59,512 bases of DNA from an uncultured Clostridia bacterium (GTDB taxonomy: Bacteria > Bacillota > Clostridia > TANB77 > CAG-508), in the NCBI GenBank assembly GCA_944388705.1, contig CALXJU010000007.1:1-59512 (forward strand), read 5' to 3'. The notes under the pieces were generated by a model. That model ran no database searches, was not told where the DNA came from, and saw only the letters and a program-made list of their open reading frames with translations. Of the stretch, positions 18,927 through 26,686 are shown piece by piece. The first letter of the stretch is position 1; the number at the start of each line of letters is the position of its first letter. The position numbers and the translations under genes are program-made.

Positions 18927-19778
18927 ATGGGAATTGGTGTAGCATTAGCAGGTGGAGGAATTAGAGGAATAGCACATGCAGGTGTATTAAAAGCATTAGA
19001 AGAAAATGATATACAAATAGATGCAATATCAGGAACGAGTGCAGGAAGTATAGTAGCAGCATTATATGCAATGGGATATAAACCATATTACATATATGTA
19101 TTATTTAAAAAATATGCACAAGAAATTATTAATATTGGAAATGCACCTATAATAAATGGAATAGGTAATTTTATAAAAAATAAGAAAATAGGAATATCTG
19201 GGTTAAATGATGGAACATTATTAGAAAAAATGTATAATGAATTAGCATTGAGAAAAGGTGTAAAAGTAATTGGAGATATAAAAATGCCATTAGCAATTTC
19301 TACTGTTGATATAAGTGAAGCAAAAGAATATATAATAACAAATTGTGCACAACGTAATAATCCATTTGATAATTATATAACAGAAATTCCAATTGGAAAA
19401 GCAGTAAGAGCTAGTAGCAGTTTTCCAGCAGTTTTTTGTCCATGTGAATATAAAAATCATATGTTTTTAGATGGAGGAACATTAGATAATATTCCTATAA
19501 TACCATTAAAAAATATATATAATCAAAAAATATTAGCGGTAAATTTTGAGGCTGATAAAGTAGAAATCACAAGTGATGTAATGGATATAATAATGAAGAC
19601 TATTGATATTATGGGAAATAAAATTGCAGAAAAAGGATTAGAACAAAGTGATTTTATACTTACAGTTCCAACTGATAAAGCAGGATTATTTGATATAGAA
19701 AAATTAGATAAGTGTTATAAATTTGGATATGACACAACAATGAAAAATATTGAAAAAATAAAGAAATTAATTAACTAA
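18927..19778 (+). CDS. Patatin-like phospholipase (RssA/YchK type)
   Basis: 283 residues. The patatin fold is clear: glycine-rich oxyanion loop GGGIRGIAHAG (residues 9-19), nucleophile elbow GTSAG with Ser38, and the Asp of the catalytic dyad in LDGGTLDN (Asp182). It would hydrolyse acyl chains of membrane lipids; bacterial members of this size are cytoplasmic or loosely membrane bound. No signal peptide is seen. It starts at an ATG behind GGAGGG that is adjacent to a terminator-like hairpin. The cysteine desulfurase gene follows 53 bp later. The physiological substrate cannot be read from the sequence. Confidence 0.9.
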   Translation: MGIGVALAGGGIRGIAHAGVLKALEENDIQIDAISGTSAGSIVAALYAMGYKPYYIYVLFKKYAQEIINIGNAPIINGIGNFIKNKKIGISGLNDGTLLEKMYNELALRKGVKVIGDIKMPLAISTVDISEAKEYIITNCAQRNNPFDNYITEIPIGKAVRASSSFPAVFCPCEYKNHMFLDGGTLDNIPIIPLKNIYNQKILAVNFEADKVEITSDVMDIIMKTIDIMGNKIAEKGLEQSDFILTVPTDKAGLFDIEKLDKCYKFGYDTTMKNIEKIKKLIN

Positions 19779-19831
19779 AATGATATGTAAAACATATAAT
19801 ATAAAAATAAATTGTAGCTAGGAGGGATAAA

Positions 19832-20962
19832 ATGGAGACTATTTATTTTGATAATGCAGCAACAACTAAAATAAAAACAGAAGTATTAAATGAAATGATG
19901 CCATATTTAAGTATGGAATATGGAAACGCATCATCATTATATTCAATAGGTAGACGAGCAAAAAGAGCAATAGAAAATTCAAGAAAACAAGTAGCTACAC
20001 TATTAAATTGTAATTCAAATGAAATATATTTTACTGCTAGTGGTTCAGAAAGTGACAATATGGCAATAAAAGGTTTTGCATATGATAATAGAGATAAAGG
20101 AAATCATATAATAACATCTAAAATTGAACATCCAGCAGTTCTAGAAACTTGCAAAAATCTTGAAAAACAGGGGTTTGAAGTATCATTTATAAATGTCGAT
20201 GAAAATGGAAGAATAAATTTAGAAGAATTAAAAAAGGAGATAAGACCAACAACTATTTTAATAAGTGTTATGTTTGCAAATAATGAAATCGGTACAATAC
20301 AGCCTATTAAAGAAATTGCTCAAATTGCAAAATCACATAATATAGTTTTTCATACTGATGCAGTTCAGGCTGTTGGAAATGTAAAAATTGATGTAACAAA
20401 TATGAATATTGATATGTTATCTATGTCTGGACACAAAATTAATGCGCCAAAAGGTATAGGGGCTTTGTATATTAGAAATGGAATTAAAGTAGAAAAGATT
20501 ATAAATGGCGGACATCAAGAAAAAGATAAAAGAGCAGGGACAGAAAATGTTGCAAGTATTGTTGGAATTGGTAAAGCATGCGAAATTGCTCATATTAATA
20601 TGAATTCTCATATAAGAAATTTGACAAGATTGAGAGATTATTACATTAGTAGATTACAAAAAGAAATGCCTGATAAAATTAGAATAAATGGTTCAATGGA
20701 AAATAGATTACCAGGAAATGCTAATGTATCTTTTGAAGGAATGGATGCTTCAGAATTAATTTTTAAATTAGACGAAAAGAATATCTGTGTATCAAGTGGT
20801 TCAGCTTGTTCCTCAGGAAAACAAGAACCATCTCATGTCTTAACAGCAATAGGAGTTCCTGAAAAATATTTAAAATGTGCAATTAGAACAACTTTTGGAG
20901 ATAATAACACTTTTGAAGAAATTGACTATTTAATCAAAAATTTAAAACAAATAATTTCATAA
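19832..20962 (+). CDS. Cysteine desulfurase, NifS/IscS family
   Basis: 376 residues, a class V aminotransferase fold PLP enzyme that takes sulfur from cysteine for Fe-S clusters and tRNA thiolation. It begins FDNAATTK, has the PLP-phosphate loop GSESDN, HTDAVQAVG (Asp contacting the pyridine N), the PLP lysine in SGHKINAPKG (Lys202) and the persulfide cysteine in SGSACSSGK (Cys326). The short SSGSACSSG loop fits the group I NifS/IscS type rather than SufS. No iscU or thiI gene is adjacent, so the acceptor is unknown. SD TAGGAGGG. A large hairpin element starts 10 bp after the stop. Confidence 0.92.
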   Translation: METIYFDNAATTKIKTEVLNEMMPYLSMEYGNASSLYSIGRRAKRAIENSRKQVATLLNCNSNEIYFTASGSESDNMAIKGFAYDNRDKGNHIITSKIEHPAVLETCKNLEKQGFEVSFINVDENGRINLEELKKEIRPTTILISVMFANNEIGTIQPIKEIAQIAKSHNIVFHTDAVQAVGNVKIDVTNMNIDMLSMSGHKINAPKGIGALYIRNGIKVEKIINGGHQEKDKRAGTENVASIVGIGKACEIAHINMNSHIRNLTRLRDYYISRLQKEMPDKIRINGSMENRLPGNANVSFEGMDASELIFKLDEKNICVSSGSACSSGKQEPSHVLTAIGVPEKYLKCAIRTTFGDNNTFEEIDYLIKNLKQIIS

Positions 20963-20972
20963 TAATATAATA

Positions 20973-21062
20973 AGAAAATAAAAATATAACTATTACTCAG
21001 TCGAATCATGCCATGGTTTTCGTACCAGGTTCGACTTCGAAATAGTTATATTTTTATTTTCT
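20973..21062 (+). other. Structured element A: long perfect stem with a conserved core (related to 39675-39780)
   Basis: Outer stem P1 is a perfect 22 bp (20973-20994 with 21041-21062). Inside, P2 pairs GTCGAA (21000-21005) with TTCGAC (21030-21035), and P3 pairs CCATGGT (21011-21017) with ACCAGG (21024-21029), with one bulged A and a TTTCGT loop. It lies between two convergent genes and can end transcription on both strands. The core CATG-CCATGGT-TTTCGT-ACCAGG recurs in element B, while the stems differ in sequence but keep pairing. It could simply be an unusual bidirectional terminator. Confidence 0.6.
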
Positions 21063-21080
21063 AAATTATAATCTATTAAA

Positions 21081-21743
21081 TTATTCATTTATTGTACAAG
21101 AATCAATATTAAGTTCATCATCTTTAATTGATAAAATTGCTTCACCAGTTGCTTCTGGAGTAGGGTTATCAATCATTGAATTTACGATATTGAAAATAAC
21201 TTTGTATTTATCATCAGAAGTTTTCTCAATATTTTGAACACTAGCTTTTTTATCAGAATAATCAATACTATTAACTTCAGCTTCTATTCCAGCAATATTA
21301 GCATTAGCTCCAGGAGTTCTTGTAAAAGTATCATTTTCAGGATTATAAGTATAATCAGAAACAATTATACCATGAAAATCTACACCACTTGGAATATATT
21401 TTGAATCTACTAAAGACATTGCTTCAGAAGTAGAAACTTCATTTGCTGAACTATTAGATGCAAAATATGAATCTAAAGCTTGTTTTAATTTAGATTGAAA
21501 TACTTGCATTTCATTATAATCACTATTTCCAGACAAATTATAAAGTGTTGCTACATCTAAAAGGTCATCTTCTAAATAACTGTAAATGGCAACTTTCTCA
21601 AATGTATCAAAATTTAAAGTATGATTTTTTGATACATACATTGCTATTAAAACAACTGATACAATTAAAATTACCATGATTACAACAAAAATTGCTAATT
21701 TTTTGTAATCTAATTTGAAATTTTTTTTCTTTTTTACTTCCAT
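21081..21743 (-). CDS. Unknown membrane-anchored extracytoplasmic protein
   Basis: 220 residues. A basic N-terminus (KKKKNFKLDYKK) precedes one transmembrane helix (about residues 17-38), and the remaining 180 residues are soluble, with a helical part (DTFEKVAIYSYLEDDLLDVATLY, split here as DTFEKVAIYSYL and EDDLLDVATLY) and a C-terminal beta-rich part. There is one cysteine near the C-terminus. I recognise no family. The SD is GAAAGGAA, well spaced. It is monocistronic, convergent with the cysteine desulfurase and divergent from mraZ. Confidence 0.65.
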   Translation of the reverse strand: MEVKKKKNFKLDYKKLAIFVVIMVILIVSVVLIAMYVSKNHTLNFDTFEKVAIYSYLEDDLLDVATLYNLSGNSDYNEMQVFQSKLKQALDSYFASNSSANEVSTSEAMSLVDSKYIPSGVDFHGIIVSDYTYNPENDTFTRTPGANANIAGIEAEVNSIDYSDKKASVQNIEKTSDDKYKVIFNIVNSMIDNPTPEATGEAILSIKDDELNIDSCTINE

Positions 21744-21824
21744 AACATTTTTCCTTTCGTATAAAATTTACAAAAACATAATATCATAATAAAAAAATTT
21801 TTTCAAGAAAATTTGTAAAAGTAC

Positions 21825-21853
21825 TTGCAAAATTATGAAAAATGTATTATTAT
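21825..21853 (+). promoter_or_regulatory. mraZ promoter
   Basis: TTGCAA (21825-21830), 17-bp spacer, TATTAT (21848-21853). The MraZ operator repeats start 8 bp downstream. Confidence 0.75.
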
Positions 21854-21860
21854 TTAATCG

Positions 21861-21899
21861 AAGTGGAGAAAAGTGGTACAAAGTGGTGAAAAAGTGGAA
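21861..21899 (+). promoter_or_regulatory. MraZ operator: four AAGTGG direct repeats
   Basis: GTGG occurs at 21863, 21873, 21883 and 21894, each preceded by AA, giving spacings of 10, 10 and 11 bp between the promoter and the SD. MraZ is known to bind direct repeats of this type one helical turn apart in its own promoter region, so autoregulation is expected. Confidence 0.85.
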
Positions 21900-21913
21900 A
21901 GGAGGAAATTCAA

Positions 21914-22339
21914 TTGTTAATTGGTGAATACGAGCATTCTCTAGACGTCAAGGGCAGATTGATAATGCCATCAAAATTAAGACAAGACATTGGAGAAAAA
22001 TTTATCATAACAAAAGGACTAGATGGATGTTTATTTGTATTTTCACAAAATGAATGGTTGAATTTTGAAACAAAACTAAAAGCACTTCCATTATCAGATA
22101 AAAATGCAAGAAACTTTGTAAGATTTTTTCTATCAGGAGCAACAGAATGCGAAATAGACAAACAAGGAAGATTTCTAATACCAAGCAACTTAAGAGAAGC
22201 TGCCCACTTAAATAAAGATGCTATGATAGTCGGAGTAGGGACAAGACTAGAAATTTGGGATAAAGAAATATGGAAAAAATGTGATGAAGAAATTTCAGCA
22301 GACGAAATAGCAGAAAACATGACAATGTTAGGTATATAA
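21914..22339 (+). CDS. mraZ: Transcriptional regulator MraZ
   Basis: 141 residues with two SpoVT/AbrB-like halves: [20 protein letters not shown] and [20 protein letters not shown] (each the conserved DxKGR/DxQGR loop). MraZ forms a ring and represses or modulates the division and cell-wall cluster by binding GTGG repeats, which are present just upstream. The start is TTG at 21914 after AAAGGAGG. It is the first gene of a dcw-type operon here limited to mraZ, rsmH and ftsL. Confidence 0.95.
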   Translation: MLIGEYEHSLDVKGRLIMPSKLRQDIGEKFIITKGLDGCLFVFSQNEWLNFETKLKALPLSDKNARNFVRFFLSGATECEIDKQGRFLIPSNLREAAHLNKDAMIVGVGTRLEIWDKEIWKKCDEEISADEIAENMTMLGI

Positions 22340-22499
22340 CTTGCAAAAGTTTATATAAAAATACTAAAGATAAATGTACAAAAGAGAACACACAAAAGAA
22401 GATTATACAAATGATAAAATTAAAAAAACTAAAGATAAAATTGCAAAAGATAAATTCCAAGAAGATAAAAACAAAAGAATAACGAAAAACATAAGAAAA

Positions 22500-22533
22500 G
22501 CAGCTGGTGGCAATTAATAAAAAGGCCAGCTGC
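22500..22533 (+). other. Hairpin in the mraZ-rsmH spacer
   Basis: GCAGCTGG (22500-22507) pairs perfectly with CCAGCTGC (22526-22533) across an 18-nt loop, just before the rsmH SD. It has no T-run, so it is not a terminator; it may stabilise or process the message. The rest of the 218-bp spacer (22340-22557) is purine-rich and contains only an unconvincing 47-codon frame. Confidence 0.55.
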
Positions 22534-22557
22534 AATTTGTTAATAAGAGGTGAAAAA

Positions 22558-23487
22558 TTGGAATTTAAGCATAAGCCAGTATTATTAGAAGAAACAATAA
22601 ACGGATTAAATATAAAAAAAGATGGAATATATGTAGACGGAACTTTAGGCGGAGCTGGACATAGCAAAAAAATTCTAGAACAATTATCTAATAATGGATT
22701 ATTGATAGGAATTGACAGAGATGAGGAAGCTTTAAAGGCCGCAAAAGAAAATTTAAAGCAATTTTCAAATGTAAAATATATTCATGGAAATCATGATGAA
22801 ATAGAAAAAATATTAGAAGAACTAGGAATTGAACAAGTTGATGGAATATTACTAGATTTAGGTGTATCTTCATATCAATTAGATGAAAGAGAAAGAGGAT
22901 TTAGCTATTTAGGAAATAATGAACTAGACATGAGAATGGATAAATCTCAAAGTCTTACAGCTAAAGAGGTTGTAAATACATATAGTGAAGAAAAACTAGC
23001 TCAGATAATATTTGAATATGGTGAAGAAAGATTTTCAAGACAAATTGCAAAAAATATTTGCAAATATAGAAAAGAAAAAGAAATAAATACAACACAAGAA
23101 TTAGTTGAGATAATAGATAAATCTATTCCATCATTTGCCAAAAAAGAAGGACATCCAGCAAAAAGAACTTTTCAAGCAATACGAATAGAAGTAAATGATG
23201 AAATTAGACCATTATATGAAACTGTAAGAACTTGTATAAAACATTTAAAAAGTAAGGGCAGGCTATGTATTATAACATTTCATTCGTTAGAAGATAGAGC
23301 TGTTAAAAATGCATATATAGATGCAACAGGAAAATGTACATGTCCGAAAGATTTACCATATTGTGTATGTGGTGCAAAATCAGAAGGACAAATCATTAAT
23401 AAAAAACCAATTATTGCATCAGAAGATGAACAAAATGAGAATTCAAGGTCTAAAAGTGCAAAATTAAGAATTTTTGAGAAAAGATAA
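22558..23487 (+). CDS. rsmH: 16S rRNA (cytosine(1402)-N4)-methyltransferase
   Basis: 309 residues from the TTG at 22558, placed there by AAGAGGTG and by homology (EFKHKPVLLEETINGL); the frame is open for 17 more codons, but these cover the spacer hairpin. SAM-binding motif VDGTLGGAGHSKKIL, then GIDRDEEAL, LDLGVSSYQLDERERGFS, the EVNDEIRPL helix and the catalytic-region TFHSLEDRAVK; C-terminal SAKLRIFEK. It methylates N4 of C1402 in the ribosomal P site. Conserved place after mraZ; ftsL follows after 21 bp. Confidence 0.96.
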   Translation: MEFKHKPVLLEETINGLNIKKDGIYVDGTLGGAGHSKKILEQLSNNGLLIGIDRDEEALKAAKENLKQFSNVKYIHGNHDEIEKILEELGIEQVDGILLDLGVSSYQLDERERGFSYLGNNELDMRMDKSQSLTAKEVVNTYSEEKLAQIIFEYGEERFSRQIAKNICKYRKEKEINTTQELVEIIDKSIPSFAKKEGHPAKRTFQAIRIEVNDEIRPLYETVRTCIKHLKSKGRLCIITFHSLEDRAVKNAYIDATGKCTCPKDLPYCVCGAKSEGQIINKKPIIASEDEQNENSRSKSAKLRIFEKR

Positions 23488-23508
23488 AGTACAAAGGAGG
23501 TGAGTAAC

Positions 23509-24021
23509 ATGGCAAGAAGTTCATATCAATATGAAACTAGTCCACGTAAATATGAACCAGAATATACAACAAGAAAAACAACTAAAAAACAAACACCAAA
23601 AGTTTCTAAAAAAGAGATAGAAAAAAGATTAGAAAAAGAAAGAGCCAAAAAAGCAGAAGAAAGAAAAAAGAAAGCAAAGCAAATTTTTGCTGTTGTATTT
23701 GTATTTATCATGTTACTAACCGTAAGTTATAGAGAAATTCAAATAATGGAAATGTTTGACCAAAAAAAAGAACAAGAAGATAAATTAGCACTTATAGAAA
23801 AAGAAAATGGACAAGTTGAAAAAAATATAAAAGAAGAAGAAAGTAAGTTAGAATGGAATACAATAAAACAAAGAGCAACAGAAGAACTAGGAATGGAAGT
23901 AAAAACAGGGATACCAATCAATCTTGAAAAATCAGATAATGTAGAAACTGAAAATACATATATAAAAGAAGATGAAACAAGTTGGTTAGAAAAAATAGTA
24001 AGTTTTTTTGTAAATAGATAA
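23509..24021 (+). CDS. ftsL: FtsL-like septum protein
   Basis: 170 residues from the ATG at 23509; a GTG at 23500 overlaps the SD AAAGGAGGTG. A long, strongly basic cytoplasmic tail (1-60, rich in Lys/Arg/Glu) is followed by one transmembrane helix (about 62-80), then an extracellular coiled coil (EKENGQVEKNIKEEESKLEW) and the FtsL-like end RATEELGMEVKTGIPINL. FtsL-type proteins form a complex with DivIC/FtsB at the division site. Sequence similarity in this family is low; size, topology and place after rsmH support the call. The usual next genes (ftsI, mraY, murD) are absent. Confidence 0.8.
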   Translation: MARSSYQYETSPRKYEPEYTTRKTTKKQTPKVSKKEIEKRLEKERAKKAEERKKKAKQIFAVVFVFIMLLTVSYREIQIMEMFDQKKEQEDKLALIEKENGQVEKNIKEEESKLEWNTIKQRATEELGMEVKTGIPINLEKSDNVETENTYIKEDETSWLEKIVSFFVNR

Positions 24022-24050
24022 GCTTAAGGAAATTATACCTTAAGCTTTTT
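24020..24050 (+). terminator. Bidirectional terminator shared by ftsL and the HD-GYP gene
   Basis: AAGCTTAAGG (24020-24029) pairs with CCTTAAGCTT (24038-24047), followed by T5. It contains the stop codons of both convergent genes. Confidence 0.85.
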
Positions 24051-24968
24051 AATTATTTTAATTTCTTTATGCAAATTTTGTAAAATATTTTTTCTTAGAA
24101 TATATGCATCCTTAAATTCTTGATATAAACTTTCGAAATTTTCAATAGATTCATCAGGTTTTAATAACATATTTATATATTGTTCATAGTAAATTATATC
24201 CTTTTCTTTAGTAGCAGAAGCTCTTTGGTTAATATAATGTTCAATTTTTTTATATCTATCTAATTCTTTGGATAATAATTTAACATAATCAATAGTACAA
24301 GCAATTTCATATTCAATATCATCAATAACAACTTTTATCAATTTTTTAACAATTAATTTATTATTTTTTCCTGCCTTTGTAAAGCCAGTACCTTCAGGTG
24401 CACCTGGGGTAGGTTTTGTATTTTCAATTATGATTTTTAATGCATCAGATATACCAACATGTGTTTTATATTGCCTTTTATGAACTAATGCATCATACTC
24501 ATCAGCAACTCTTATAATTTGTGCTTCAAAAGGAATGTCTTTCTTTACCAAACCTTGTGGATAACCTGTCCCATCTAAAGCTTCATGATGATAATATGGA
24601 CCTGCATAATATGGTCTTAATTTAGTGTCTTTTATGCATAATTTGTATCCTAGCTCTGTATGCTTTTTCATTATTTCATATTCTTCGTCAGTTAAAGCAG
24701 AAGGCTTTTGTAAAATTTCAGCTGGTATAAATAATTTCCCTATATCATGCATATATGCACAAATTGTACAATATTCTGTAAAACCCTTATTACAATGTAA
24801 TTTTTTGCATAAATTACAAGTTATTGTTGCTACATTTTCTGAATGTTCTCTTGTAAATACATCTAATGAGTCTAACAAATTTAATTGATATTGTATTGCT
24901 TTGTCTAAATTATATGTTTTAAAATATGTCTGGTCATAAAAATTAAAGGTTTGTTTTCTTTCTTCCAT
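24033..24968 (-). CDS. HD-GYP domain protein
   Basis: 311 residues. It starts with HSENVA and has the HD pair in MHDIGK (His74-Asp75), HHEALDGTGYPQGL with GYP at residues 135-137, and RVADEYDALVHKR. These are the metal-binding and HD-GYP signature motifs of c-di-GMP phosphodiesterases. No sensor or receiver domain is attached; the C-terminal 100 residues look helical. Between the HD helix and its predecessor are several Cys (CNLCKKLHC, CTIC), which might bind another metal. RBS TAAGGAGA and promoter at 24998-25026. Activity on c-di-GMP is inferred from the family. Confidence 0.85.
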   Translation of the reverse strand: MEERKQTFNFYDQTYFKTYNLDKAIQYQLNLLDSLDVFTREHSENVATITCNLCKKLHCNKGFTEYCTICAYMHDIGKLFIPAEILQKPSALTDEEYEIMKKHTELGYKLCIKDTKLRPYYAGPYYHHEALDGTGYPQGLVKKDIPFEAQIIRVADEYDALVHKRQYKTHVGISDALKIIIENTKPTPGAPEGTGFTKAGKNNKLIVKKLIKVVIDDIEYEIACTIDYVKLLSKELDRYKKIEHYINQRASATKEKDIIYYEQYINMLLKPDESIENFESLYQEFKDAYILRKNILQNLHKEIKIIKKLKV

Positions 24969-24997
24969 AAGTTTTCTCCTTAAAATATATTACTTAA

Positions 24998-25026
24998 ATT
25001 TTAACATTAATATTATTAAATTTCAA
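24998..25026 (-). promoter_or_regulatory. Putative sigma-A promoter for the HD-GYP gene
   Basis: On the minus strand: TTGAAA (25026-25021), 17-bp spacer, TAAAAT (25003-24998), 30 bp before the ATG. Confidence 0.7.
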
Positions 25027-25075
25027 GTAATAATTTAAGCATAAAAAATAAAAAAGTACAAATGCACTTTTCGTC

Positions 25076-25245
25076 AATTAGTATAATTAATGATTTTATT
25101 TATTTTTCAATAATAGTATTATCAATATTTTTATTAATAAACACATTTTTACTATCAAAAAAATATTTCTTATAAATTACTTGATTTTATCTTAATTTTT
25201 TGATATAAGTAATTTAATAAAATCATTAATTAGTATAATTAATGA
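25076..25245. repeat. 18-bp direct repeats and 17-bp inverted repeats upstream of the pilin-SGNH gene
   Basis: The 308-bp gap 24969-25275 holds two identical 18-bp copies of AATTAGTATAATTAATGA (25076-25093 and 25228-25245). Overlapping them, TAATTAATGATTTTATT (25084-25100) and its exact reverse complement (25216-25232) form a 17-bp inverted repeat. Within lies a smaller palindrome AAATTACTT/AAGTAATTT (25174-25182, 25207-25215). Both direct repeats contain TATAAT, so the second may be the -10 of the downstream gene. Confidence 0.75.
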
Positions 25246-25275
25246 AAAAATATAAAAAGGAGATGGAAAAAACAA

Positions 25276-26448
25276 ATGAAAAAAACATTTAATCAAAAAG
25301 GTATTACGTTAATTGCATTAGTCGTAACAATTGTAGTATTGCTAATTTTAGCGGCAACAAGTATATCTATGTTGGTGGGAGAAAATGGAATAATAAAAAA
25401 AGCTGACGATGCAAAAGAAAATACAAGAGGAGGAGATGTAAAAGAAACAGTAGAAATGGCAGCAAATGAAAATAAATTAATAGATTACACAAATGGAATA
25501 GAAAATAAAAAAAGTAAGCAAGATGTAATTGATGAACTATCAGCAGATGGAAAATTAACAGAAGATGAAATCGAAAAATTAAAAACAGAGGATATAATAA
25601 CGATAGGAGATATAGAAATAGATTTTGGAGTAATAGAGAATGGTGAGAATGTAGAAATAGATTTGTCAGGAAAAAACTTTATATGGATAGGAGATTCTCT
25701 AATGAGAGGAATTAATGAGAATCTAGATAATGCATTCCCAGAATATTTTGCAAGATTAACTAATGCAAATTGTTTAAACGTTTCAGCCTCAGGAGCAAAA
25801 ATTAATGATGATGTAAATAATAATTTAATGCAACAAGTTGATGAGTTAATTTCTCAAAGTACAGGTAATGAGCAAGTTGATTTTATAGTACTAAATGGTG
25901 GAGGAAATGATATATTTAATTCGGATGGAAAAGAAATTGGAACAGTAGATATGTCTACTAATGAAGTAACACAAGGAGATACATTAATAAGTAATTTTGA
26001 AGAAGTAATAAAAAAGCTAAAAGAAAATGCTCCTAATGTTCCAATAATGTATTTAAATGCTTATAATATTGATTTAGAAGCAATAGAAATGTTAGTATAT
26101 ACAGATGTAAAAACTTATTATGAACTAAGTTATATTAATAATTTATTAGGAACAAATGCGACAAGCTTTGAAGAAATAAAAGATAAAATAATACAAGTTC
26201 TTACAGAAGGAGATAGTAGTAAAGGTATTGAACCTAAAATAACAAATGTAAAAAATAATGGAGAAGAATTAATTCAACAAATAAAAAATGCATGTAATAA
26301 ATGGGATATAGAATATTGTGATATATCAAATTATATTAGTATAGAAGAAAATGAACATTATCAAAGTGACTATATGCATTTTAATTCAAATGGATATACA
26401 GAATTGACTCCATATATAGTAGAAAAGGTAAAAGAAATATTATTTTAG
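25276..26448 (+). CDS. SGNH-family hydrolase with type IV pilin-like N-terminus
   Basis: 390 residues. The first 35 residues are a class III (prepilin-like) signal: short basic leader, then KGITLIALVVTIVVLLILAA, with a Gly before the hydrophobic run as in prepilins. A linker (40-130) follows. From about residue 134 there is an SGNH/GDSL esterase: block I GDSLMRG with Ser141, block III GGGND with Asn211, block V DYMHFNSNGY with Asp365 and His368. The enzyme would thus sit in the membrane or in a pilus-like fibre and deacylate an extracellular substrate. The Glu usual at pilin position 5 is not obvious. The start ATG is 10-12 bases after AAGGAGATGG. A terminator follows, so it stands alone. Confidence 0.8.
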   Translation: MKKTFNQKGITLIALVVTIVVLLILAATSISMLVGENGIIKKADDAKENTRGGDVKETVEMAANENKLIDYTNGIENKKSKQDVIDELSADGKLTEDEIEKLKTEDIITIGDIEIDFGVIENGENVEIDLSGKNFIWIGDSLMRGINENLDNAFPEYFARLTNANCLNVSASGAKINDDVNNNLMQQVDELISQSTGNEQVDFIVLNGGGNDIFNSDGKEIGTVDMSTNEVTQGDTLISNFEEVIKKLKENAPNVPIMYLNAYNIDLEAIEMLVYTDVKTYYELSYINNLLGTNATSFEEIKDKIIQVLTEGDSSKGIEPKITNVKNNGEELIQQIKNACNKWDIEYCDISNYISIEENEHYQSDYMHFNSNGYTELTPYIVEKVKEILF

Positions 26449-26454
26449 AAGAAT

Positions 26455-26487
26455 AAAAAACTCATTTGACAAAAATGAGTTTTTTTC
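26455..26487 (+). terminator. Terminator after the pilin-SGNH gene
   Basis: AAAAACTCATTT pairs with AAATGAGTTTTT around GACAA and is followed by a T7 run. Confidence 0.85.
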
Positions 26488-26545
26488 ATAATATTAAAAA
26501 ATTTAAACATAAAAAATGCTGAAAAATAGCGAAAAAACAGCACTT

Positions 26546-26601
26546 TGTCGAATTATGTCGATGAAAAGTTCTTGACAAAACTATAAGATAGGTGTTAACA
26601 T
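26546..26601 (+). promoter_or_regulatory. Tandem Spo0A-box-like sites and promoter of the surface-fibre operon
   Basis: TGTCGAA (26546-26552) and TGTCGAT (26556-26562) match the Spo0A box TGNCGAA (seven and six of seven) and lie exactly 10 bp apart. A perfect -35 TTGACA follows at 26572-26577, with TAACAT (26596-26601) 18 bp beyond. Tandem 0A boxes one helical turn apart just upstream of a -35 are how Spo0A activates sigma-A promoters such as spoIIG. A short hairpin TGCTG/CAGCA lies just upstream (26518-26542). Confidence 0.55.
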
Positions 26602-26686
26602 ATTGTTAGAATTTAAATTCAAAAAATTTTTTTCGAAAAAAATCCCATAAAATTTTAAATTGAATAAAAGAGGTGATAGTAAATGC

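Noticed and set aside
21017..21036. GGTTCGAC in element A resembling a tRNA T-loop
   Set aside because: No T-stem, acceptor stem or anticodon arm can be drawn; the bases belong to the P2 stem.
22374..22517. 47-codon open frame in the mraZ-rsmH spacer coding for a Lys-rich peptide
   Set aside because: No SD, very low complexity, and its end falls in the spacer hairpin; probably chance in purine-rich DNA.
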